This document shows, one piece after another, positions 39,501 to 51,066 of a stretch of 64,000 nt of DNA (its first letter is position 1; every line of letters begins with the position of its first letter). Both the position numbers and the translations under genes were made by a program. The notes beneath the pieces are model-generated. The model did no database searches. It had not been told where the DNA came from and saw nothing but the letters and a program-made list of their open reading frames with translations. Source of the stretch: Saxidomus purpurata (Eukaryota > Mollusca > Bivalvia > Venerida > Veneridae). The stretch spans positions 37,644,754-37,708,753 of the forward strand of contig JAFMSR010000010.1 in assembly GCA_022818135.1 (NCBI GenBank), written 5' to 3'.

Positions 39501-42500
39501 GCACTTATGCAAAATTCGCTATGTGGACAAATTTGACTTTTGAGATACAGTGACAAAATGGAAAGCATCCAAAAAGAAACACCTATTGTCTTGCCAACCC
39601 TTTGATTACCCACCATTTTGTGATGTATCACATGCAGTTTTACAAGAGTAAACTGAATAAAACTTCTTTAACATATAGTCATGCCTTTTTTTACAATAAA
39701 TGGCATGACTCTCGGAATTTCTAAATGACCCCCGAATTCTGGTACAGGGAGTTGGTACCCAGGGTCTTCCTCCTCCTTGAAAGCCGGAAGTTGCAAAATG
39801 ACCTTAGCTGTTGGATGCGACGTTAAATCCGAATTAATTGGCACAATACAATCAACCTTATGGGCATATCCCATAACTTGTGAATGACATTAAAATGACA
39901 ATAAATTTTCAGTTCAGTTTTGTGAAAATCCATTTCTCAGTTACGATTCACAGCTTAATACTTCATAGGGTAATTGAACATTGTCACATTGTCATTGACA
40001 TAAAGTAATCACATGGGTTCCTATCTCAAAAGTTAAGTTTACAGAAATGGTGAAAGGTCAAAATTTGTGGACAGTTGTGTCTCCAGTTTATACCTTAACC
40101 CGTGCAAGGGTTGCCCTGATATTCACACATGTATGTGTACAGTCTATGTTGTCCTGATATTTTCTCATGTATGTGTGCAGACTGTGTTGTTCAGAGGCAA
40201 TCGATCCTCCAGAACTTTCAGTCCTTTGATTTTCTCTGTTAGCGCTCACACAAGTTTTCGTTTCATTTGATAATAATTCTTTCTCTATTTTGATATCTAA
40301 ATATAGAATCAATAATTCATATATCTTAGAGAGTTAGTATCCAGCATTTTATGCAAGCTAATGTTATAGTAGTTTATAAGGGTTATGACCCGGATGCAGT
40401 GACTTTTTATCTTAAGTTTTAATCATTTAAACACTTTGGATACATCTGAAGTATTCCTCTATCACTTCAAAAACAAGTACATGTACGTATAATTTGTATC
40501 TTGATTGACAGTCGAATCAGACTGAAACGTTTGTAAATAACTGTTGAGTAAAATGACTTTCGTGAGGCATTCAGCATATCCCCCTTCACCATATGCATTC
40601 TAATTGACGTAAATAGATACACGTCTATAGTTCCCACTCATTTCTCCCTGAGATTGAAGACAAAAGTCTGGATTAGTCCGATTTCTTTCACATTTAAACG
40701 TTGCCTGTTTCCTTTTTAAGGCAAATAACTTCCATATAAAAAGTAATTATTTATAATCAGCAGTGGTGGTAATATCTTTAAATTGGGACCCATGCCTCTT
40801 CCTCCAATTCGAAAGAGAAAAGAACATAGATATTAAAGGCTAATTCAATAACTTTAATGAATCATAATCTTGTAAGACTTCAATTTCGAGACCCATTAGA
40901 TTTGACTGCTTGCGTGCATGGTTTTGAAGTGTTCTAGGCCTGTTGTCGTTTTCTTAACTTCGTCAGAATAAATTACATTCGAGGCAAAGCTTTAAAATCT
41001 GTTTTTAATTTATGCCAAAGAATCACAACGGTTGCATTTAATTTGTATTTAAATTAAGAGCTAAACGTATATGTCCAAAAGATAAATGAGAATGAAGCTA
41101 ATCTGTATTTAAGTTATATTGTTCCTTAGTTAAATCGACCATTTAGCTAATGCTTTCATAACACTAAATTTTCAAATTGTTCCTCATCAACAATGTCTCA
41201 CTCCCAAGTTTCAGATTGTATATTTTGGATCACGCAACGTTTAATTAATTTTCACGTTAGTAAAGGATGACATCATTATATCACATTTGCATCGGGTTTT
41301 AGGATAAAACGACATAGGCACAGAATACCAAAATATATTTCCTAAACTGATCTTAGATTTATGCTTTTTGTATTTCTTAGCTGCGAAACTCTTTATACAG
41401 AATGTGCCTGCCACTATAGAAACGAAGGCACAAGTCAAGATAACATAATTTTGTTAATAAAAAGAAGCACAAATGGAAATATAGGACAATTCTTGTACCA
41501 GATAATACTGTCTGCTAATACAATTGGTGACAGAGAAAAGTCTCTAACAATGAAAGATAACATATATTACATATCATGATAGACGCAATAAAAGTTCAAA
41601 ATGAATGTTATTTGACTAGCGACAGCTTAGTTGACAGAACTTCATATAATAACATCTATATTTACTAAAAATACATTCGCAAGTGGTATTTCTTCGCAAT
41701 AATTGTTACCGAGTGAACATGAACATCCATGGTCTTTTCCTAGAGAGAAAAAAGTTCTTCAGTGATCTTTGCTTCCTGAAGAAAGTATAATAGATGTGTT
41801 GCAAAAAAGATGGAACTTTGATATTAGTTGCTCAGAAATTTTGGAATTGGCAAAAGCATTGTCTTTATACAGCTTGAATGTTAAGTCTGCAATGGGTACT
41901 TTTCTGGGTGCCTTGATGTGCCTTTTACAACATACTGTACGATACCTTATTTTTAGAATTCCTATATGATAAATACTGGTCTCGCATAAGTATAAAGATA
42001 TAACCTAAAGCGAAATGTTATTTCCACAAAATGGAAAACATTTATAAAATATTTTTTAAAAAAGCATTCAGTTTAATCATTTACAATATTAAAATGTAAT
42101 GACAGCAATAACGTTAAAAATCAAAATGAAGAATTCATGCTTTTTTTTGTCGAATTGACGAGTTGACCGCTGAAGCACATTCTGGTGACATGTTTCGTGT
42201 TACGCCTTTTCTCTTTTGACGTAAACGAAAACGAGTGTTTCTCCGTAATACAGTGACACATTGCATGTCAAAGACAAAGGCTTTATTGACAGAAAGATGG
42301 CTTTTGATTAAAGTGAAGCAGTTTGCTGGAAATGAATATGAATTTGAGGGTCTTTTATAATGATTAAACACGAGCAGTTGTCGTTCAACTCTAAGAAATG
42401 TTCATTCAGCAGTGATAATGTACTATTCGGAAAAGATATGAGAGTTGATTTGACAAAAACTATGTTTTTCTGTGAAAGAAGCAAGACTACCTTTTGCTCA

Positions 42501-43400
42501 TTTAAGTTAATCTAAAGATGTTTGCATATAAGAAGCGTACTTTCATGAAAAAATAAAACAGCACTAACTGACTTTCGGCAAACAATGATTTTTAAAGTGG
42601 TTTCTAGAACTGAAATAGTATGCGTCAGCCAATCATTCCATTAGTAGTAATCTTATCCCGAAACCAATTCCAGACTGACGTTCTGTTTAAAGAGTCAATT
42701 TTTCGATATTCAGTAAAATCCGTTTAAAACTAATTCATTGGAACCATTTAAATATGTTCCTTATATCCGAAGTTTGTTATATCATATAAAATAAAGATAG
42801 AAAAAAAGCTCGGGCAAAGATAATTTGTTCCTTATATCAGGAGTGTCGCTGTACGGTGTCGATTTATACGGAGTTGGCTATGATATTATATAATACATTA
42901 TTTTGTTGTTGACTATCATTTTATTTATTTGAAATTTTGCATTTTTTTCGAAAATTGTCATTAAAATAAAAGGTAAAAATGGGGAACACATGAACGCTTT
43001 TCAGTAGTTCACGGACCTTCATACAAAAACACACATATTTTTTATCGTAAAGTACTGTTATGATTGCATAATATTTTGAAGCTGTAATGCCTTAAAAGGT
43101 GTGGAAGTGGACTTAGTTAAGATAAAGTATTATGACATTATGTATAAACACTATAATCTAGTCATAATTTCAGGAAAGTGATATATTACATCATGTAGTT
43201 AGCATTAATTCTCTCTTTGAAACAAAAAATCAGTTAAATCAAAGAGTAATCATATTATTGAAACCTAAATGTTAAGTATTTGAAACAAATGTGTTGTAAC
43301 ATTCGATGCAGGGTTTTTCTCAATAGATACTAAATACATACAACCCCCAAAGCCACGTCCCAACTACGTCCTGGTATATTTCAGTAGGGATTGAATTTAG
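36574..43400. other. C1 after the palindrome, no gene recognised
   Basis: Paralogous blocks with C2 are at 37330-37500, 37640-37935, 38270-38370, 41440-41680, 42250-42420 and 43290-43360. The interval 38940-40320 has no counterpart I can see in C2 and may be an insertion; it includes repeated TGACGCA words (39058-39115) and two short open frames (39126-39398 plus, 39668-39874 minus) without known motifs. A 16-base G run is at about 36943. Confidence 0.5.
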
Positions 43401-44969
43401 TATCTTTTTTTTAAACTTTACCTTGTATTACCTACTTCTATTATCAGAAGTAATACATTTACATACAAATTAATACGTAACTGCAATGCTATGCCCCGAT
43501 GATATACGTATAGCAAGACATACAATGTCGTCAAATATTGGATTTGTTGTCAGTCTGTTTGTTTCTTGTAACGTTTAAAACAGTGTTGTTTCTAGATGTA
43601 TGAGAAATAAATCAGGCATAATCTTCAGTATCTACCAGAGAAAGAGTATTGCTCTCTCTCAACGCTATGACACCGTAAAATTTTTTTATGGCGTTTTCTA
43701 CTTCCTCTTTCTAGATTTATTGCAAGTTACGGCACACAATTTCTACGAACGATGCAGATAACTTACACTGGAATTTCTTTGCGACATTTTCCAGAAGCTT
43801 GCAAATCTTTGATAGAACATTTGGAATTCCCAGACATGAGCATAATTCTGATTAATGGCATTGCATGCAAATGAGCAAGTTTTCATTTCAAGAACAGTTG
43901 CATAAAATCACGTTCATTGAAATTGAGTGATAGTTTTTAATCGACAGCAATTTATATTTGAAAAAAAAATAATGATGAAAATTTTAGTTGTTTGGTCATC
44001 AAGCAAATATGGCGTGTTTTAAGACAATTCATAATTGCTTAACACAAGGCCGGAGCTGGGGCCCGAGAGCATTTTGAACATTTAATTTTAAAATTTGCGT
44101 AACTTAATGATGATTTACGTTCTTCTATTTCCAGTCGTCCAGCTTTCAGGAATAATTTACCAATTTTTTCAGTAACCATTTTGTGATCATTTATTTAATA
44201 AAAGAACTATGTTCTGTATGCTATGTAAGTCACAAATTATTGCAGCCATAGTATATGCAGGCCTGTCAGTAAATATACTGATGGTTATGTTACATTTATC
44301 CAGACGAAAAGAGAAGTTTTGAAGTTTGGTAAACATGTAACCACAAGATTCACGAGACGTTAATACTTTAACTGTTACGCTTCACAAACATAGCAGATAA
44401 ATTAGTTATGAATGATATTCGTCCTGACATTACAACATACACGAAACGTTACAAACTTAAAGGTCCAATACTAACGAAAGCGAAAATTCAAATATACTTT
44501 AAAAACACAGAAATAAGTTATTTTTAATAAAACATGAAAGTTGGTTTGTAGAAATTCTAAATAAACTCCAGTACATGTACAATTATTTTTCTATGCATTA
44601 TGAACAAAGTTAAAAAGACCTGGGTAGTCATTTTGTCGAATCACTGAGATTTCAACATAATACACATACTTTTCTTCGTGTTCCAAACACTTTCTGAAAA
44701 TGTTAACCTGCAAATTTTCATTATTTAGTGTCTTGCATAAGGTAATGTAATTGCCATTGAAATAACTGTCACTCAATTTTCGCTTAGTAGTGGACCTTTA
44801 ACTACAAATTATTACAAAAGGCTGAACATTAAAATACAGATAATTTCGTTTCGGTTAGGTTCGTCTGAACATGAGTATGGTAGTTTTGTGTTTTTGTTGA
44901 CGCTTTTCTGTGATGTGTAGATCAAACAGGACATGATCAGATTATTCAGATATCAAATACATATTTCAG
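43401..44969. other. End of intron 1, no gene recognised
   Basis: Nothing coding seen. I looked here for a nearer signal-peptide exon that could join exon 2. The best hydrophobic start (ATG at 44871, reading MSMVVLCFC) hits a stop at once and has no phase-1 donor, so it was not used. Confidence 0.45.
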
Positions 44970-45107
44970 GTGAGAGTCTGAAGTGTTTTCAGTGTGACAA
45001 CACGATGAATCCAGCATGCGGTGTGGACTTTAAATCCTACCAGTTTTCGGCCGAATATTGTCCAGGATACGGGTACAAGTGTGGGCTACAGAGGCAGCAC
45101 CCTAGAG
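44970..45107 (+). CDS. Ly6/uPAR-domain protein, coding exon 2
   Basis: Exon 2 encodes the N-terminal half of the LU (three-finger) domain, residues 17-63 of the predicted 141. After the split glycine comes ESLKCFQCDN, the canonical LU opening C-x-x-C, then cysteines at residues 33, 47 and 54. The acceptor is ATATTTCAG and the donor is GTAGTT at 45108; both junctions are phase 1, making the exon symmetric (138 bases). Reading past the donor gives only SYM and a stop, which supports splicing there. LU proteins are secreted or GPI-anchored and bind partners such as ion channels and receptors; quiver/sleepless proteins modulate potassium channels and nicotinic receptors in flies. Which partner this one has is unknown. 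Confidence 0.85.
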
Positions 45108-46172
45108 GTAGTTACATGTAACTAGATAATTATCTGACAGATTGTGAAGCTCACCACCAGAACTTAAACTATATCAAACACGTATTTTGCATATTTGTTG
45201 TTGTTATATTGGTACTACATATATCTATAGAAATGTACTGTATTTCTGATGATTTGCACTGTGTATGGGTGTGTAGCTTAACTGTGATCTATCTGCAATA
45301 GAGAACATGATCTATATACAATACAGAACATTTACAACTCAACATTACTTACTTAGCATAGACTGCACATAACCAATACGTTTCGGAGAATGAAATCTTT
45401 TGTAACACCGAATACTCTGTTTCATTCTAGATAGCGCTTTCTAGATCAAGCCTACAAAATGTGGTTTACCTTTTCACAAATGAAACTTTTGAACTTCATT
45501 AAGTATCCCGATACCATTCAAACTGAATATTTCATGCGGACTAAGGACTAAGAAAAAAATGTGTTAATTAGAATTACCTGTAATATCCAGAACTGAAATA
45601 ATGCTTTTAGCAAACAGAACACTTACGAACAGTTTTATCATGACTGAAAATCTATCATTTTCACTGACAGATCTGAAAATAGTTTCTTTTACCTAGGTTC
45701 TTTTAAAATTTATCACTTTCACAACACATGTAACAAACAATACATGAAACACATGTACTAGCTTGATATAGAAACTTACATGTTGACCTACTTCCTAGCC
45801 CAATTGAATGATACCGTTTAATATTGATTAAGTATTGCAGTAAAAAAATTTGTTTTATACAAATAGAGCTGTGACACAGCAGTGATCAGCGGCACCCTAC
45901 ATCTCCACATGTATTTCAATGGAAAAAGTATATTGTATGTGGAACAAAATGTAAGCTGGCTATACGCCCATATTACTGCCTTGATCAAAATGATTGCTGC
46001 AGTTAACTTCCATTGCAATAAATTTGTTGATTCCGGTAATACTATCCAATTGAAAGATAAAAAGACCAGGGATAAGTTTGGTGCATTTGATGTCTTCATA
46101 TAGACAAAATACTATTAAACAAAATTATTATAACATCATGCTCTTGACGTGTTTTTTTGTTTTCCTTTTCAG
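45108..46172 (+). other. Intron 2 of the Ly6-type gene
   Basis: A 1065-base phase-1 intron with donor GTAGTT and a strong acceptor (GTTTTCCTTTTCAG ending 46172). It contains no recognisable gene; two overlapping short frames near 45818-46103 are on opposite strands and carry no motif. Confidence 0.8.
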
Positions 46173-46411
46173 GTATTTTCATAGGAATTATACGAGCCTG
46201 TTATCCATTAGGATCGGGGTCATTAGGTTTAGAAGATGAAAGTGATGGTTGTCACGAACTGTGGAGTATTGATTATAATACAACATACCTGTTATGTTTA
46301 TGTAGTCAAGACTATTGTAATTTCGCTTCGAGGACACAAATCTCTTGCATAACACTTAGTGTAGCAGTTATAGTCATATCATTGTTGAAAGTGTTGATAC
46401 TTACTATGTAG
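46173..46411 (+). CDS. Ly6/uPAR-domain protein, coding exon 3 and GPI signal
   Basis: Exon 3 completes the LU domain (residues 64-112) and adds a hydrophobic tail. Cysteines at 72, 89, 104, 106 and 111 complete a set of ten with exon 2; the last is in the hallmark C-N ending (QDYCN). The RACYPLG then DGC then LLCLCSQDYCN pattern is the quiver/sleepless subtype rather than a vertebrate CD59 type. N98 in NTT is a possible glycosylation site. Residues 113-141 hold a short polar stretch (FASRTQ) followed by about 20 hydrophobic residues up to the stop, as in GPI-anchored proteins. Total length of 141 is normal for the family. No AATAAA was found close downstream; the first clear one I noticed is near 47606. 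The gene symbol is not assigned because LU paralogues cannot be told apart by eye. Confidence 0.88.
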
Positions 46412-46889
46412 TAAGTTACCTCTTAGAGGTTAGGTGTGTCAGTTTGAAAACAGCACGTTGTTGAATAAGTAACGGAATAAGATAAAGCAGTCAGTTTATA
46501 CTGATTCTTTTTATTCTTACTATCTATGCTTTGAAACAGAAATCTATCATATTTTTAGTGCTTATGCGTAGAGCTTGCTCATGTTACGATTTGAAAGGAA
46601 ACAAGGTCGCAAAAGACTTCAAGACAGATGAGAGTGAATTGTTACAACCGCATGACGGAGGTCACGTTGCAGTATGACATTAGTGTGGCTGTTAGTCATT
46701 CATTTAACCGACTGATTTTGCTGGACATGATTTACAAAGGGTTGATATGCCTTACATTAAAGCATTATTTATGTAAACAAGCTATCCGCTCAAGATATCA
46801 AGTGGTAAACAGAGGAACTGTTACTGTTTGGACTTTTCATTATCTCCAATTAGTTCTTTTCAGGTACCTTATTCATCTATGTCATGATA
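46412..46889 (+). other. 3' untranslated region or flank
   Basis: This likely begins the 3' untranslated region. No other gene is visible; the 96-codon frame at 46628-46918 has no motif and is probably chance. Confidence 0.4.
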
Positions 46890-47640
46890 TATTTATGCTC
46901 CAAACGGCGAACGTATAAAATCGCACCGTCCGTTTGTCCGTCCGTACGTCAGTGTATCCGGAATTCCATTTTCTAGTGTCCGGGTTGTAACTTTGTCATG
47001 AATGAAGGGATTTTCAAATCATATCGGACTAATGTTCAGCATATGAATACGATGTGTTGCGCACGAGATCCACATCCGAACCTTCAAGGTAAAGGTCACA
47101 CTTAAAGTTTAACAGTAATTGAATCTTGTATATATGCACACATTCGTGTCAAGATTGAAACTCTATTATGCATTGAGGATTTAAAAGAAATGGCTAAGAT
47201 ATTCAGCACATTAATGCTATACGTCGCATTAAAATGTTAAGGGTAGTGGAATCCGTTTTTATGCGCATATTGATAGCACATGAAGACAATGTGTCGTATT
47301 TAAAACCTACGACCATGCCTCAAAGGTCAGGGTCACACTTAAAGTTTAAAGTCACTGAATACTGTATACACGGTAACTCATGCATGAACAGATTTTGATG
47401 GTACATGGCAAAATTGTTGATCACATGGAGATGACCTATCGCGCGCAAGTCACTCGTCCTTAACTTGACCTTGAAGGCTTTGGTCACACTTGGAGGTCAG
47501 AAGTTCCTGTATATGCACTTGTTAATGTCGATACTGTAATTTTGAACACATTGAATGATTTTAGATGAATCGGATAAAAAATTTCAGCACGCGGAGAAAT
47601 AAAGTTATGTGCGCAGATACCGGGTCAATAACTTGAACGT
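46890..47640 (+). repeat. Bivalve-type interspersed tandem element with AGGTCA words
   Basis: It starts with TTATGCTCCAAACGGCGAACG, then CGTCCGTTTGTCCGTCC and GTGTCCGGGTTGTAACTTTG. About three 200-260 base subrepeats follow, each carrying TTCAGCA or a GCACATGAAGA-like word and then an AAAGGTCACACTT-like word (47090, 47320, 47480). A shorter relative is at 56385-56590 (GTGTCCGGGCTGTAACTTTG). It is non-coding. Confidence 0.65.
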
Positions 47641-47739
47641 CAATGTCCCTGAGTGTGTGATACCGCTTTAGGGGCTATTCGTCACTTATGAGGGACAGCT
47701 CTTGTAGATTGTATAGCATGTATTGTTCGTGTGATCTCT

Positions 47740-47872
47740 GTGACATTTCTCGAAGCAATGTACAATAAGTATGTCTTGCCTTAGGACACCACCGCTACTA
47801 AGCACTCGTTGGGATTAAAGCCGGGACCCTCAGATATTGAGGCGGACGCGCTACCACTGCGAAAAGGAGTTT
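47740..47872 (-). mobile_element. tRNA-derived SINE, minus strand
   Basis: On the minus strand the A box TGGTAGCGCGTCCGCC (about 47856 down to 47841) is followed by a B box-like CGGCTTTAATCCC (about 47823-47809) and the body word CCTAAGGCAAGACA (about 47785-47772). That body is shared with the SINEs at 11800 and 21120, so they are one family. Confidence 0.65.
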
Positions 47873-48191
47873 CCATGTGATGATATATGGATGTGAATGA
47901 GAGTTGTATCAGAACTGTATGAAAAGCTTACATGTACAATGTCTTTGTTGTGACATTTCACATACTGTCTTAAATTATGGATCAAGACAAAAACAAAGAA
48001 ATCTAGCTTAATAGTCAATATATCAATGATAAATCAAAATAGGAACTGATTTATATCCACTTTGAAATGCATTGAATAATAATTTATGGAATCGAAAGAT
48101 ATTTCATATTTCCTTGTGTTGACATTCGTAAATTTGTCTTTTATACTCCTGAATCACGGTTTATTTATGCTTTCTGGTGTTCTATACTACA

Positions 48192-48326
48192 CAATTATAG
48201 ACTAATTTTGAGGTCAATACATAGTTTTGCGGACCTGTTAAAAGTGATATTGACCGAGGACGAAGGTCTTTTACAGGTCCGCAAAATTATATATTGCCCG
48301 AAACATTAGTCTAAAATTATTATATC
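48192..48326. mobile_element. Small hairpin MITE
   Basis: TTTTGCGGACCTGTTAAAA (48224-48243) pairs with TTTTACAGGTCCGCAAAA (48269-48286), and the pairing continues outward through ATAGACTAATTTTGAGG on the left against ACATTAGTCTAAAATTAT on the right. The loop contains CCGAGGACGAAGG. About 130 bases, non-coding. Confidence 0.65.
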
Positions 48327-49605
48327 GTATACCTCATAAAAAGTAGTGAAAATATTACAGAAATGACGTTTTGAAATCCGTGCAGGTCTACACATCACTT
48401 TCCAGGTCTACAAATACTTTTGCAGACCCGGCACGTGAGCGGTATCGGCCAATCAGGATTGAGTATTTGTGACAGGTAAACGATATTATTTTCTTTACAC
48501 TGGTGTTTAGATGACCTGGCAATTCATGAAAATCGTTAAACATTATACTATTTAAATCATTCGAAACGGCATTTAAGTTAGGATAGTACATATTAATAAT
48601 AGCTTTATTTTGGTTATCATCGAAAGCGGGTTTTTCTGTTTGATTTTCAACTTTTTCATTTCCTTCGTTCTCTATGTGAGGTTTGCGTGATTATTTAAAG
48701 TGCAATTTGAATTTGAAATGAAAAGAGGCAGTGTTTACCCGTGTTCTCTGACATCAGAAAATAAGAATCGTTGCATCTTAATAGTTATGTTATGATGTTA
48801 GTATCGTACTTTTGTGTGGAGTTCTGTTTTAGTCTGTAGGAAGGATTTTGATTAATCTATTTGAATTGTTACCTACGTGTTTTGGCTTTCTTTGATGTAA
48901 TTTATTCAATTTGAATTGAGTGTATTCTCATTAACATTCGGCGGTAACGTTACGTGTGTTTGGCTGTCGGCGGTAACGTTACGTGTGTTTGGCTGTTAAA
49001 AATCTTACTTGATGAAAAGTTTCATATTTTTTCAAGTTCAAGATTATACTTGATTTATGTTAAAACGCTTGAAAATTATTACAGAACTGTATCCTGTACA
49101 TAATTTCACTGTTGGAATAAACTAAATCTACAATCATTGTGTTGTTTGCGTAGTAGTGTTAATCGTACGGCGTACGTACTTGTATTTTTTATTTCTTATA
49201 TTTTTCTGTTTCAGATTTACGGAATATATTAGATATAAAAGCATGTACAAATTCTTCTAAAGTCTGAAAAACTGTAACTTTTTATTTTTCTTTTAGATTT
49301 AAATTCTCAATTATTTTCCAAATTATATCGAATTTAAGCTGGGCTGAAACTGTCATGATCATATACATTTTTGAAAAATAAGGTTGGATAAACAGGTTTA
49401 TTGTAAAGTCAGTCTGATATTGAGTGTTTTTTCGTCAGTGTACATGTAGGTGAAGATTAAGGTTTTGTCTTTATTGTGTTGGTTTGTTGATGACCAAGAT
49501 ATTGAGCATAGCTATTAAACAACATGAAAGCTAAATGAGTTGTTTTATACAATGAACTCTTGAAGCGATGTCTCTGTCGCTTTCTACATTACAGTATTAT
49601 TTGAT

Positions 49606-50269
49606 AGAGGGCGAGCCCCGGGACGAATTGAGCAAACAGTCACTCACGTGTTTGGCCGTTGATAATGGCACGTACACCATCATGTACATTTTGTTGACAG
49701 CTCACAGGCCCCGAACATCGTGTGACGTAACAAAGGGGTGGGATCACGTTATATTGTTTGGTCACTCTGATCTTTGTCAGTTCCCTTAAAAGAACGCTAA
49801 GAAGGATAGATGAACACTGCATTATGGATATTTTAGAATTGCAGGATAATGTTTTGTTACAGATGGCTAATGAACTGAATTCAGTCAATTAGAAGAATTA
49901 GACGATATCATTCTTTCACAAGTTCCTTTAGATGCCGACGACATCATGCTTCACAAATGAAAACTGCATGATATAAACTGCTCAGGAGACTCGTGTTTCG
50001 AGTTCGTGTATATGTATGTCCACCCTTCCATTCCTCTTAAACATTTAAGTTTAAGCAATTTTACAGAGCTACATCTTTCTTCCTTGGCAATTGTTGCTTG
50101 TTTTTGTTTTTGAAAAAAAAATCTGAAAAAGGTTCTCTATTGCAGATAGATCATGTGCTCTATTGTAGATAGAGCACGGTCTAAGCTCCGCCCCCATACA
50201 CAATGCAAATTATCACAAATACAGTACAGTGTTTTCCTATACAAATAGCAGAGCCATGATACAAGTATT
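49606..50269 (+). repeat. Near-identical tandem pair, copy 1
   Basis: This is collinear with 50306-51066. It begins GAGGGCGAGCCCC and ends CCATGATACAAGTA. Differences from copy 2 are mostly single missing bases (CCCGAACATC for CCCGAAACATC, TTGTTGAC for TTGATTGAC, GTTATATTG for GTTAATATTG), plus a 72-base block missing after the AGTTCCCTTAAAA word. Both copies hold a TGTGACGTAAC site and a short acidic open frame. Confidence 0.85.
49824..49971 (+). pseudogene. Acidic 49-codon ORF, broken copy
   Basis: This is the same ORF as at 50619-50768, but 148 rather than 150 bases long: single bases are missing in AACTGAATTC and GCTTCACAAATG. Either real frameshifts or uncorrected read errors. Confidence 0.6.
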
Positions 50270-50305
50270 AGATAGAGTACTGTTGGCGAGAATAATTATG
50301 TTATT

Positions 50306-51066
50306 TCGAGGGCGTAGCCCCCGAGAAATGACGTAATATTTGAGCAAACAGTCACTCTACGATTTGTATTATGGCACGTTGATAAGGCACGTACACCATC
50401 ATGTACATTTTGATTGACAGCTCACAGGCCCCGAAACATCGTGTGACGTAACAAAGTGGGTGGGATCACGTTAATATTGTTTGGTCACTCTGATCTTTGT
50501 CAGTTCCCTTAAAAAAACGGGTCGTACCGACTATACCTCAAACGAGGATGGTGGACCTAATAAGCACAATTACAAAATCCCTTAAAAAAGAACGCTAAGG
50601 ATAGAAGAACACTGCATTATGGATATTTTAGAATTGCAGGATAATGTTTTGTTACAGATGGCTAATGAACTTGAATTCAGTCAATTAGAAGAATTAGACG
50701 ATATCATTCTTTCACAAGTTCCTTTAGATGCTGACGACATCATGCTTTCACAAATGAAAACTGCATGATATAAACTGCTCAGGAGACTCGTGTTTCGAGT
50801 TCGTGTATATGTATGTCCACCCTTCCATTCCTCTTAAACATTTAAGTTTAAGTCAATTTTACAGAGCTACATCTTTCTTCTTTTGGCAATTGTTGCTTGT
50901 TTTTGTTTTTGAAAAAAAATCTGAAAAAGGTTCTCTATTGCAGATAGATCATGTGCTCATTGTAGATAGAGCACGGTCTAAGCTCCGCCCCCATACACAA
51001 TGCAAATTATCACAAATACAGTACAGTGTTTTCCTATACAAATATGCAGTAGCCATGATACAAATA
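50306..51066 (+). repeat. Near-identical tandem pair, copy 2
   Basis: The partner of 49606-50269, starting with a short palindrome-like CGAGGGCGTAGCCCCCGAG and containing ATGACGTAATA and TGTGACGTAAC (CRE/ATF-like) words, the intact acidic ORF, and an extra 72-base block between two CCCTTAAAAAA words (50507 and 50579). Confidence 0.85.
50619..50768 (+). CDS. Short acidic ORF, 49 codons, unknown function
   Basis: The ATG at 50619 opens a frame starting MDILELQDNVLLQMANELEF and ending IMLSQMKTA at a TGA. It is rich in D, E, L and Q with a leucine spacing that could form an amphipathic helix, and it has no K or R before the last few residues. The codon frame is the intact form of the copy at 49824. 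It may be the first exon of a larger repeated gene (acidic N-termini like this occur on transposon-derived recombinase-like genes), or a stand-alone micro-ORF. I do not recognise the family, and no ribosome evidence is available. Confidence 0.4.
   Translation: MDILELQDNVLLQMANELEFSQLEELDDIILSQVPLDADDIMLSQMKTA

Larger units (their letters stand above)
30640..43400 (+). repeat. Segmental duplication, copy C1
   Basis: This is collinear with C2 (52030-60750) and, over its first part, with C3 (60815-64000). Anchors: TGTTTAATGT-TTGT at 30643, 52032 and 60816; CCCTATTTAAATGCAT at about 32157, 52786 and 61490; TTACAGTT and GTTGGTTGTT at about 32330, 53070 and 61700; CATATGGGAATA and ACATACTGTA at 37350-37480, 55490-55625 and 62048-62200; TCAGTTCAATGAATAT at 37747 and 58292; CAGTGACACATTGCATGTCA at 42251 and 59891. 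It is swollen by the T/G tract and the palindrome, both absent from C2 and C3. No exon is seen inside it. Confidence 0.85.
2587..44969 (+). other. Intron 1 of the Ly6-type gene (about 42.4 kb, proposed)
   Basis: The donor is GTAAGT at 2587 and the acceptor is ATATTTCAG ending at 44969; both are phase 1. The interval contains no other exon I can support. It holds segments A and B, a dead LINE, segment C1, a palindrome and several small transposons, annotated separately. The interval 2587-8690 shows no repeat or gene I recognise. The existence of a single intron this long is an inference from exon phases and the protein family. Confidence 0.55.

Noticed and set aside
44871..44900. Alternative nearby signal-peptide exon (MSMVVLCFC)
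   Set aside because: It meets a stop codon immediately and lacks a phase-1 donor.
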